A stretch of DNA of 64,000 nucleotides, from contig JAWNZC010000470.1 in NCBI GenBank assembly GCA_035771165.1, positions 3,820,501 through 3,884,500 on the forward strand. The letters are read 5' to 3'. The notes under the pieces were generated by a model. That model did not search any database. It saw nothing but the letters and a program-made list of their open reading frames with translations, and was not told the DNA's origin. This document shows, piece after piece, positions 1-9,685 of this stretch. Position 1 is the stretch's first letter. Every line of letters starts with the position of its first letter. A program made the position numbers and the translations under genes. The DNA comes from Paragorgia papillata. Its lineage: Eukaryota > Cnidaria > Anthozoa > Scleralcyonacea > Coralliidae.

Positions 1-41
1 CATGGCCGCCATGACGTTACGTATGACGTCAAGTGCAAACC
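1..41 (-). repeat. Copy of a block also found at 44297-44325
   Basis: The first 41 bases match, on the opposite strand, the block at 44297-44325 (GGTTTGCACTTGACG... through ...GGCGGCCATG). This copy has a 12-bp internal expansion that duplicates the TGACGT part. The block carries a full CRE palindrome (24-31). The window edge cuts any extension to the left. I infer a dispersed repeat, one end of which lies in the Ral promoter region. Confidence 0.6.
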
Positions 42-229
42 AAAAATATATATAATCAGATTTACATGAGTGTATTAATATTTTTCAACTTTGCTCAGTG
101 TCAAACATAATTTTATGAAATAGGTTTCAACACAAATATATTGTTGACTCATCTGATTATGGTCAGAGTCTGTTTCACTTTATAAGATTACATCAAGTAT
201 TGACAAACTTGCCGCTGTCTATGACGTCA
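24..229. promoter_or_regulatory. Two perfect CRE palindromes upstream of Ral
   Basis: TGACGTCA occurs at 24-31 and again at 222-229, 342 and 144 bp upstream of the Ral start codon. This palindrome is the classic binding site of CREB/ATF bZIP factors. Two exact 8-mers within 200 bp of a start codon are unlikely by chance in AT-rich DNA. Use as a promoter is inferred; no transcription start site can be placed from sequence alone. Confidence 0.55.
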
Positions 230-365
230 CAAAAAAAAGTCCCAACCCAAACCAAATAGCGATCTGTTCCTGTTGCTGACTTCGGTTGGCCTATGTGACT
301 TGCGTTCTTCGCATTGGTATAGGATTTCAAACGGTCAAAACCGTTTTTTAAAATATACGATCAAG

Positions 366-1232
366 ATGTCGAAGGCCAAGGAGAAACAGATTGGATTGCA
401 CAAAGTTATTATGGTTGGAAGCGGCGGCGTTGGCAAGTCCGCGCTCACTTTACAATTCATGTACGATGAGGTGAGATTCAACGAAGGCGAACGACTCCAC
501 CCTTTTAATACTATAAATACTCTTCAAAAGTAATCTATTGTGAGTGGAACGTATGTAAGATTTATTCCCGTAAAATATAGTTGTTTTAAGAAAAGTTATG
601 AAAATTGAACCGAGTTTGTGACTTTGTGTACTTTAGCTTGCCAAGTCTTGAATATGTCACGACTTGCTACTTTGGCAAGATTTTGTTTTCTATATCAAAT
701 ATTACTCAGACTCAATTGTATAAATACCCTCTTTGCCTAGTTTGTAGAAGATTATGAGCCAACGAAGGCTGACAGTTACCGTAAGAAAGTGATGTTGGAT
801 GGTGATGAATGTCAAATTGACATTCTGGACACTGCTGGGCAGGAAGACTATGCGGCAATTCGTGACAACTACTTTCGGAGTGGCGAAGGTTTCCTATGTG
901 TATTTTCTATAACAGAAACTGAGTCGTTCGATGCTACGGGCGACTTTCGTGAACAGATTCTTCGTGTAAAGGGCGACGAAAATATCCCGTTTTTGCTCGT
1001 CGGAAACAAAGCTGACTTGGCAGACAAGCGTCAGGTCACACAAGAGGTTGCCAACGCCAAGGCTGAAGAGTGGAAGGTTCCCTACGTCGAGACTTCAGCC
1101 AAGACAAAAGAAAATGTCGACAAGGTTTTTTACGACCTTATGCGAGAAATCCGTTCACGGAAGATGGAAGACGGCAGCAAGCCTGGAGGAAAGAAAACGA
1201 CCAAAAGAAAGAGAAAGTGTGTGATACTGTAA
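366..1232 (+). CDS. RALA: Ral-family small GTPase, 198 aa, two exons
   Basis: Exons 366-470 and 741-1232 join in phase 0 across a GT-AG intron (GAG|GTGAGA, TAG|TTT). The product is a Ras-superfamily switch. Ral proteins act at the plasma membrane and endosomes through the exocyst and RalBP1. Visible motifs are P-loop GSGGVGKS (residues 18-25), Ral-type effector loop YEPTKADSY at the start of exon 2, DTAGQE, NKAD and ETSAK. A polybasic tail ends in CVIL, and the final Leu predicts geranylgeranylation. The protein is close to human RALA/RALB; one invertebrate Ral cannot be assigned to either vertebrate paralogue. The ATG at 366 is chosen because the residues after it align with the Ral N-terminus; an in-frame upstream ATG at 273 would add 31 unrelated residues. 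All GTPase residues are intact. Confidence 0.96.
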
Positions 1233-1271
1233 GGAATATTTGGTTTACTTGGTCTAAAATACTCACCGAGT

Positions 1272-1277
1272 AATAAA
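1272..1277 (+). terminator. Candidate poly(A) signal for Ral
   Basis: AATAAA lies 40 bp past the Ral stop codon (TAA at 1230-1232). It is the first canonical hexamer downstream. Use is inferred; further AT-rich signals follow. Confidence 0.45.
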
Positions 1278-3514
1278 CAGTAAATGTTAAATTCCTGTAC
1301 ATTAATACCAGCCAGAAACATTTTAAGGCCGAATGATTTGACGGGTTTATGACTATGTAGAAAGGTTGGTATGATGTCTATATGGAATTAAAAAAGAACT
1401 GGCAGCTGAAATGTACAATAATTGTCCTAAAAAATTTATTGCTATAATTGATAGAAGCCGTCTGGCAAGATGGCAGGCCCAAGGGGGGTATAAATGTGCC
1501 ACAATGGGAGCAAATTATTTTCTGCTGTTGCTGTAAAGAATTATCTAGGACTAAAAATTGCTACACATACTGCCCAATGCAATATCACTATGAACCTCCT
1601 TGATACAGAATAATTGATATGACCTTTTGTAATTTGTATACTGGGGTCAAGGCATGGATAATCATCAAGGCATGGATAATCATCTCCATGAATTGTGGCA
1701 AAAAATTGGTGAAAATAGGTAGTCTCTGTACAAATTTGGCATAAATAAGGAATAGATGTGTGGAAATATGAAATTTATTTCAAGACCAGCATGTCTCACT
1801 GGTGAGATCCTGTTTAACACAAGAAATAAATTTTATATTTCCTGGCATTTGTGTACTGTATTCTGTTTATTATATTATAAAAATAGACCCAAATTGCCCC
1901 ATAAAAATAGAGGATAAACTTCAACCATCATGTGTTTTATGCATGCAAGATTATTATAAATAATCCACTAGCAAGATTATCATGAATAATCTACACTGAG
2001 GTTATTGATTTTATTAGTGGTGGAAACATCAATAAAACACTCTATTTTGTATAATAAAATTGAATTATCTGTCATACCAACTATCTGCCTTTATAATGCA
2101 TGTTGTTAAATGCACTATTAAAGGTGGATGATTTATTTAGATGGATAACTGTTCAATTGGCTATATATATTTATACAGAAACAAATTATTAGACCACACA
2201 GAATAAACTATGTGAGATAAACACTAAAATTAATAGTTTGTCACTGATCCCATGAAATATCAGAGGTGTATAATCCTTAACTAGAATAGTGATGCTGGTA
2301 GGGAAAAAAGTCGATTTTGAGTCTGGACAAGCTGTACATGGGGTCATATTAATTATAATGTGAGATGACTGTGGGATACTAACATGTGTTATAAATATTT
2401 TATTTAGTTTCTGTAAGCTTAGTTTTATCTCATCTGCCAGGGACTAAAATAATATCGGAGCTTTTCTGATCTTTGGTATTTTCCAATAACAGTTGCTGCA
2501 TAAAATATGTTTACTTGTGATTGAGAGATGTACCAGATGTCACTTCAGGCTGGTTTTCACTCCCGAACATTTTTTTCAAGAAAGGAAAGTTTCTTTTGTG
2601 TTACTCGTTGTTAATTCTGACCAAGAGCTCACAAGACAAAAAGAACTGTCCCCTTCCTTGTCCATTCCTGTTCTGAGAAAAATTTTCTGACCTTTCACCA
2701 GATACTGAATTTAACAAGATTGTAGGCTAGTAACTTAATTGTTACCAGATAGTTGTGTGTTACAGAACTATATCCTGGTTGCAGTTCATCATTTGTAGTT
2801 TTTAATCTTGTTATGCTGTATTGAAAAGTGTTATTTTAATAGTGTCCAGTAGTGCTAACTGACAGCGTCTTACATTAGATCTAGGATTATTTGAATTTTT
2901 ACATTTTCTGTTTTGCAGTGTGGTAATTCACTAATTTGCATTTACTGCCAAACCATATATACTTCTTATATGTTTACTGGCAATGGGCCAACATCAGACA
3001 AAATGAGTAAGCCCACTGACCCCCTACGCATTTTGGCTGATTTTGAAATAAGGTAAAATATGGTCCTTTATCACGTCTGAATTAGCCTTTCTCCTTGCTA
3101 GGAAAGGTAGAAAAACGCTTTATCCGATTCAAATGATTATTTTTGATGAAATATTGGAAGTTTAAAAAATGGCCAACATCACAATACAAGTGTTCTAAAT
3201 TATTAATGCAATACTGTTCCCAGCCTGACCAATTCATTTGATAAAATTAATTGGAAACTTGCTTGGTTTTGAATTCGACTGTTTTTTTAATTAACCAATA
3301 GGGAATAGGATTATCAGTCCAGTGTCAATCAAATTCTAAGCAGTTGTACCTTCAACAATCTTCATCAAATGAATGGGCTAGGCAGAGAAACTGATCATGA
3401 ATGACATCAATATTTTAGGAATACTTCCATAATGCCATGACAATAAATTCTTGTTCCAAAAACTCTAGCACTTCTGGTGAATACTGGCAAAATTTTATCA
3501 GATTTTGGTTATCA
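1278..3514. other. Intergenic, no gene recognised
   Basis: No conserved exon is seen on either strand. The only clear structure is a tandem duplication at about 1648-1683, where an 18-bp unit containing GGCATGGATAATCAT occurs twice. The rest is AT-rich unique-looking sequence, which may include the Ral 3' untranslated region. Confidence 0.5.
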
Positions 3515-4163
3515 GATTTTGGTTGTACTGCATCTTTAATTTGGGTACAAGAATCACTCCTTTGTTGTCTGAAATTTTCAGAGCTAAATAGTTATCTACT
3601 CGCTTCCTGGAGTCCTTTAAAGAGGCAACATCAAAATTTGAACTTGTCCAAATTATGCAAATTATCTATCCTACTTACAGATTTGGAAAAATACGGGGTG
3701 TCACAAACGAATTAATGTCGCCCATTCCGTTTTTGACCACAGCTTTGTTTGAGTGTGGAATACAAGTTTGAATACAAGTTTGAATACATATGCATGTGAA
3801 AACTTACCCTGGTCCCAGAAGTGAAAACTGACCACAGGGGAATAAAGTTTGATTATAGGCAGAAGTGCACTTTACTTCATCCGATGGTTGGACAACAATT
3901 CACTTCCGAGGAAAGAGCATTCATGGTACTTTCCTATCATGAAACAAGAAGTCCAACAAGGACAAGGGAAGCCTTTAGGAGAAGATTTCCAAATCTTGAC
4001 GTAGCATACATAATTTGGACAAGTTCAAATTTTGATGTTGGCGAGTAGATAACTACTAGGGATGGGCTTTCGGCGTGATATAAAAATTTACTTCTTGTAC
4101 CATAATTAAAGAAGGTGCACCTCATAAATGGATGGGGGGCATTTTTTTTTTGGGACACCCTGT
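3515..4163. mobile_element. Degenerate mariner/IS630-like element with imperfect inverted arms
   Basis: Segments 3589-3657 and 4009-4057 are inverted copies: TAGTTATCTACTCGC and the CAACATCAAAATTTGAAC stretch recur on the opposite strand. The left arm carries a 22-bp insertion. The pairing continues outward with weaker matches, for example 3530-3560 against 4085-4120. The right end reads GGGACACCCTGTA and an inverted relative, TACGGGGTGTCACAAA, lies at 3693. CAGGGTGTCCCAAA-type ends beside TA are typical of mariner-like elements. Boundaries are approximate and the copy looks rearranged. Confidence 0.55.
3821..4048 (+). pseudogene. Transposase N-terminal helix-turn-helix fragment (DUF4817-like)
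   Basis: This 75-codon open frame includes FTSEERAFMVLSYHET followed by REAFRRRFPN. That pattern matches the DNA-binding N-terminal domain (DUF4817) seen in mariner-related and other invertebrate transposon proteins. No catalytic DDE region follows, so it is a remnant. It sits inside the inverted arms of the surrounding element, which supports a transposon origin. Identification is from motif memory, not a search. Confidence 0.5.
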
Positions 4164-4674
4164 AGTTAGATTTTACCCAAAACTACAAGATAGCTAGATT
4201 TCACTCAAATTACTGGACATCTGGACCCAGTACATCTACTTGCTGTTTGCATGTGTCATCAGTGGGACTTCCACTACTGATTATACTGAATTTCAGTTGG
4301 AAGTTACTCGTTTTACTGCATATTGTGCTGAGACGTTCATGCAGAAACGGTCCTTTTATTATTTTACTTTGTTTATATTAAATTATAGACGATTTTACTT
4401 ATTGGAGGGGGGTTGCCTTAGATATCAATAAGTTAATAATATAAGCAAACTTTGAAAGAGTCTTGGTCAAGTATAGGAGGAAAGCTTGGAAAAAATACAA
4501 TGTTCACACATGGAAGTATACAATGCTCTAAAACATTTTTGGCTGCATGCGAGAAGTTCTTAATGATCTTGCTCAATTCTGATGTCACACTGACATCTAT
4601 ACATACAGGTGTACATATATAGATGGTTTGCATGTAGGTTAAGGTAAAAATTACTACAGTTCGTTCCGAAGTTC

Positions 4675-4766
4675 GTTGGGAAGTTCAAAGTTTAATACGC
4701 ATTTGATTGGCTGCTAGGAACCAAGCAACCAATCAAATGCGTAGTTCAAAACACGAACTTCCCAAC
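4675..4766. repeat. Palindromic MITE-like hairpin
   Basis: The left arm begins GTTGGGAAGTTC and runs through ACGCATTTGATTGGCTGC. The right arm is its inverse, ending CGAACTTCCCAAC, with a short loop near 4715-4723. No coding potential. The next 900 bp (4767-5647) hold a G-run at 4793-4802 and repetitive AAAAATC-rich DNA, but no gene. Confidence 0.7.
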
Positions 4767-6717
4767 ATTTGGTGCAAATGACTGTAAATACGGGGGGGGG
4801 GGCAAAAAACTCCCAAAAATCTCGACACCTCGCTAAAATACTCTTTAAAAAATCTGGAATTCCCTGCAGATGCCAACTCTTAAAAATCTATGAAAATAAA
4901 AAGAATAATTATAATAATTGAATTTCACTTAAAAAATTCCTAGAAATCTTTGACAATTTATAGCAATATCTGGAAATTGCGGAAAATCCTTAGAAAAATA
5001 TAAATTTAAAAAATCCCAGAAATCTTGCATTTGAAAACTAAAAAAAAAATCCCGTACGCCACCCCTCGGGTTATGACGTAATTTCTACAGTTTACTAACG
5101 GCCTACTTATCTACAGCCACTGGTGTAGTAATGGGAGAATCTTTGAAAAGGGACATTTCTGCATGCATGGATATTGTTCAGTGGGGCCAGTACTCCCTGC
5201 ACTCTGACAGCTTCCGATATAACTTCAGACGAGAACAAAGAGTAAAACGAACACAAGTTGCCAACGTTTCAACTGGGGGAACTTGTTTTCAGTATTAAGA
5301 ACCGTTTTAGTCTCCATTTATAGTTTTCATATGAACACGCTATGAAAACGATGCTTTCTGAAGCGAGTATGCGGAGTATCAAATGAAAAACGCTCGAAAA
5401 CAACAATATGTGCACATATTCCATTTAGATAAGTTCTACTAAAAGTAAACTAGATGACTATATACTAATCACATGAAAATGACATTTGCTACACCTGCCA
5501 CACGCACAGCCAGAGGTTTTTCCTATCTTGAGTTTTTAGAATTTTCCTTTGCACTTGTTCATTCTAAGAATAGCTACAATCTGGGTAAAACTAATCTTTC
5601 AGACAATTATAAGTAAAAAGGTAAGTGTATGAGTTTTTTGCATAATGTTAAAGTGTCTATGACATGAAAAAATGGTATACGGTTTTTTTGTACTAAGTGA
5701 AAGATATACTTGTGAAAGGTAATCTCACGAAGTTTGGCATCATTTCGTCGCATATTTTCCGAACTACGACTCTTCGAAGTTCACCTGAAAGGACTCGAAG
5801 AGTGCGAAATTCCATCGCGCGGTCAGACCGGCTATCTGGTTACTTATGACGTAGGCGTGTGGACACATCTCAAGCCGACTAAACAAAATAACAGGTATTA
5901 TTAGCCGTTTTTGAGCAAATTGGGATGGCTATGGGTCTGAATAAAACAACTTTATTTTAGCAAAAAAAGTGTAATTCTATATTACGGATGTGTTGACGAC
6001 CTCTGGATATTCATTTTCCCGTTGAAGCGCGAATATAAACACTCCTATAGTAGGAGTGAAGTTAGGGCAAGAAACTGAACGTTTTGTTTACTTTTGATCA
6101 GCGTTCGCATAAAATGTCGTCGCAGTAAACTGTTGAAGTGATCGCAGCACAACGTCGTGAAGAACCATCATAGAGGGTAGAATGTTGGTCTAAGAATTAC
6201 GTTGTTTTGCGTGCAATTTTTGTGCAAGTTCATCGTCGGTCTGGTCATGGGATTTGCTAAAAGTTAACTGTATGTTATACTATAACAATAATCACTTAGA
6301 AATCAATTTGGCAGTGAGTGGTGTTACATAGAACTGTAAAAAAAAGTGAAAGTTAGTGATGTTAATGTTGATCCGTGCATATATGGTCAATTTAATCTCT
6401 AGCGCGAGTTTCTTTACGTATTTATATTAGTAATAAGTATTTGGTTAACAAGGGTCGAGCGAGCTTATGACCAACGCAGTTTTATCGCCTGCACAAATTA
6501 TGTCGTGATTGAACAAGCCAGCTGAAAATGCATGAGTCGCTGAAATGTGGGATATATAAACAGTAACTCAGATCAAAATAGTTATAAGTAATAGAACCAA
6601 GAACCAGAGCAGAAATATTGTAACGCTAGACGACTTGAACTAAAGTCGTACTGATCGAGGAGGTTTCGTATATCACAACAATCAGGTGGAATAATATATT
6701 TTAGGGAAAGGCCAATA

Positions 6718-6865
6718 CAGTAAAAACCCGCTAACAAGAACCTACCACTATTAAGAACCTCAGGCTGAAATTAAGAATTTATTTATATAAGAATATATAA
6801 GAATATAAGAACCTATCCCAGGCTGATTTGGTAAAATGTAGGTTCTTGTTAGCGGGTTTTTACTG
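6718..6865. mobile_element. Pogo/Tc1-like MITE, 148 bp, TA target duplication
   Basis: The terminus CAGTAAAAACCCGCTAACAA is repeated inverted at the right end. TA flanks both sides (6716-6717, 6866-6867). Ends of the CAGTARAACC type with TA duplications are typical of pogo/Tigger-like MITEs. A second, right-truncated copy lies at 37158-37269. This copy is nested inside the 5652-7825 element and so is younger. Confidence 0.8.
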
Positions 6866-7387
6866 TATATAAGATTATGTTTCGCCGCTTGACTATGGCA
6901 CAACCCAGCCTTCAACAGGACGGTACTGTGGTATGGATCAGCCGCAAAATGATTCGCAAGCACCAGAGTAACTAGACAGGTTTCGCAGAAGAACAGAAAT
7001 TATGTATGATGTACAAAAATCATTGTCCCGACTTTTGACTCACGCCACATCTTTGCTCTGCGCATTTTAAAGACCTTTTGTTATCCGCAGTGCTATTTGC
7101 TTTATAACATGAGAATCTCGCAAGACCCAGCGTAATTTACTTAGACCCAGAAGGCAGAAGCGATACTCATTATTGTCTATTGGAGTATTGGCACACATGT
7201 GATTCCACCTGAGCCAACTGGCTTCAGATGCGTGAATATATTTTATAATATCATATATAATAGAAACAGAATAGAAAATATTGCTGTTTTAGTTCTATTT
7301 GTTTTGTTAATACTCGGCAATATTCAGAATAATTCACTATTAACTGTAACACTCTGCCAAATCTTTGGACAATATTTCCCGAGGGAA

Positions 7388-7560
7388 TCAGGAATTAGGT
7401 AACCTCATCGACGATCGCCTCTCGACAGCATCATGATCTGATGGTTCATCACTATCAGGCTATCAGCATCAACCAAAAACTGCTTAATCATATCCTCATT
7501 TGATTCTTCGTCTTCTATAGTAGCTGGTGACACAAAATATTCGTTTTCTGACTCGTTTTC
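7388..7560 (-). pseudogene. Broken acidic reading frame, possible transposase N-terminus
   Basis: On the minus strand a Glu/Asp/Ser-rich stretch (ENESENEYFVSPATIEDEE) runs toward about 7440. After a one-base shift it continues as PDSDEPSDHDAVERRSS to a stop at 7388. Acidic Ser-rich leaders are common at the N-terminus of piggyBac-type transposases, which fits the TTAA-flanked element around it. There is no catalytic domain, and composition alone is weak evidence. Confidence 0.3.
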
Positions 7561-8129
7561 AAAAGCTCTATCTTGCTGTATTTACCTGTATTACCACAGT
7601 GAAATTTACGATGAGTCCACACGCCTACGTCATCGCTGCGTAAACTCGGTCCCAGACTTTTCGTACTTTTTATTCGAAAATATGGCAAAATTGGCAACTT
7701 CAACGCGTTGTAACTCGAAAAATATTCATCAGAATTACGCCAAACTTTCTGAGATTATTATTTGGCTGGACATCTTTCAGTCTGTGTAAAAAACGCCATA
7801 CTCATTTTTTCATGTCATAGACACTTTAAGATGTATAATAATTACAGCGTGTATATCGACACAATTGAAACAGTTGTTAAAACAAAACCATCTCACATCT
7901 GCCGTTTTATATGCACAATTACGCACAGCAGTTTATCAGACTGTAGCGTAAACTTTCCAATATATACTACTACTATATATACGGGCAGTTATTATATAGT
8001 GTCTGTCAAGTGATTAACCTTTTGGCTCCTGGCGGTCTCCGTGTAACAAGTAAAATCGTCTGGTGCCAGTCAGGCATGCGTCAGGCTACTTAGGCGTTAG
8101 CGTAAGATCAGGCCTTGCTTGGAACGGTA

Positions 8130-8394
8130 CTTGATCAGAGTTGATCTCTCTCCTGCGCAGAGGCTTCTTGAGCTTTTTTAAGCTCTTCAATATATAGGAG
8201 TTTAATATTGCTGGGGTTTATAAACTATAGAGTAATGCGGTAGAGTGTAATGGGCAATAAGGACTACCGCATTACTCTATGCTCTATTAGTCTACTAAAC
8301 CCCTTGCAAAGGCTGCAATATTAAACCCCTATATACTGAAGAGCTCAAAAAAGCTCAAGAAGCCTCTGCGGAGGAGAGGTACTTGATCAAACAC
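8130..8394. repeat. Large palindrome, ~125-bp arms
   Basis: The arms share CGCAGAGGCTTCTTGAGCTT and then GTTTAATATTGC and AGAGTAATGCGGTAG in inverted order around a short centre at about 8245-8262. This is a foldback or MITE structure. The arms differ at several sites, so it is not recent. Confidence 0.75.
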
Positions 8395-8666
8395 TACAAG
8401 AGTCCGGCAGAGTGGTCCACTTTATAAGTTGAAAATTTTCAACTTCCAAAGCGAGCGCAGGCGAAGCTGATTAATGGAAAGGATGCATGAATCAAAACGC
8501 GCTTCAAAACAGCTATGGCGCGGCCATATAAATTTTCCACAATTATCGAAAACATAAAAGACTCGCTGCATGATCTTGTCGAGTCACTTTTCGACTATCA
8601 CTTTTCGACTGTAATAATTCTAATTTAATGCTTCTTCAAATTTTGTTTCCTAAAACGTGTTTCTCG

Positions 8667-8709
8667 CACTGACCTCCATATATAACGAGGTTATATAGAG
8701 GTCAGTGGT
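8667..8709. repeat. Small perfect-stem hairpin
   Basis: CACTGACCTCCATATATA pairs with TATATAGAGGTCAGTG across a short loop. Function unknown. It could be a tiny MITE core. Confidence 0.6.
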
Positions 8710-9021
8710 TTCTCCGACTCGATATGAAATTATATCTGCGGTCTACGGATTACTCATTATATACTTCCTGGAAGTTGTTCAAGACATTCCTAATTTCGTT
8801 GGACAAGGCTTCACCTTAATTTGTGGTTTACCTGCTCTTCTTTTACAATGGCTGGGAACACAACTTGATTGTAATATCTTGCAACGTTGGTATCACAGCA
8901 TAGCGCAATCAGTCTCCTAAGTAGCGTATCAATTATCGGAGTATGCGTAGCGCTCCGCGGCTTAATCGGTCTCGCGGTGCAGCGCTTCACGCCGCAACTC
9001 GCAAGTACTATCTTGCCATTT

Positions 9022-9253
9022 AATAGCGAAGTTCAGATCACACGTCCACTACCGTAAATATAATTAAGCATGTCAAATATCGTTTTTACGTTCAGTAATG
9101 GTCGCAGGTCTCAAACCTAGTGCAAAAAGAAAGCGTTTTACGGTACTAGGATTAAAACCAACTATACGACTACAGGACGAAAAAACGAACATTACACCAG
9201 CTTAACCATATTTACGGTAGCGGTAGCGGTAGTGGAATCTGAACCTCGCTATT
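9022..9253. repeat. MITE with ~40-bp TIRs
   Basis: The left end AATAGCGAAGTTCAGATC and CCACTACCGTAAATAT are inverted at the right end. The right arm has tripled its internal GGTAGC hexamer (9216-9233). No coding frame. The remaining space to TRNT1 (9254-9685) shows no gene and probably contains TRNT1 3' untranslated sequence. Confidence 0.7.
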
Positions 9254-9685
9254 GTCGTGCTGGCGACGGGCGTATCTAATTGTTTCAGGCGAAACATCAG
9301 CTGCTTGTGATTCGTCAGCAAATGTTGCAAAATGTCCCTAGACTTTCAGTCAATGGGATTCGTTATAGGATGACAATCGTAATTCCCAAGAAAAGCTTGT
9401 ACCGTGCATACCTGTAAAAGTAACACCTCGTGTCATGAGTGGAGAATTGTTTTGGTGATGCGTTATCCACCTTGTTAAAGCAGGTGCGCGATAAAGATGG
9501 CCTTGTGATATCACTGAGGAGCTCAATCTTTAGGGCGTGTTTGTCTTTCTTCAGGCAATTATATCGTATATATAAGTGCAAGTATCGCCGTGACAGTATA
9601 CACTGACTTGCTTGGAGCTAATTGATTTTGGTTTTTGAATTCCCCCCCAATATTACCTAGAATATATTTATATGATTGAGTTAAT

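Larger units (their letters stand above)
5652..7825. mobile_element. 2.2-kb element with ~230-bp diverged TIRs and TTAA flanks (piggyBac-like)
   Basis: The left terminus AGTGTCTATGACATGAAAAA (5652 on) matches the inverse of the right terminus ending at 7825. Homology runs inward about 230 bp to a shared GACGTAGGCGTGTGGAC segment (5849-5865 and inverted at 7614-7630). TTAA lies exactly outside each end (5648-5651, 7826-7829), the target-site signature of piggyBac and a few other families. The interior is non-coding apart from a broken acidic frame, and it hosts a nested MITE. Family assignment is inferred from TTAA plus the acidic frame. Confidence 0.65.
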
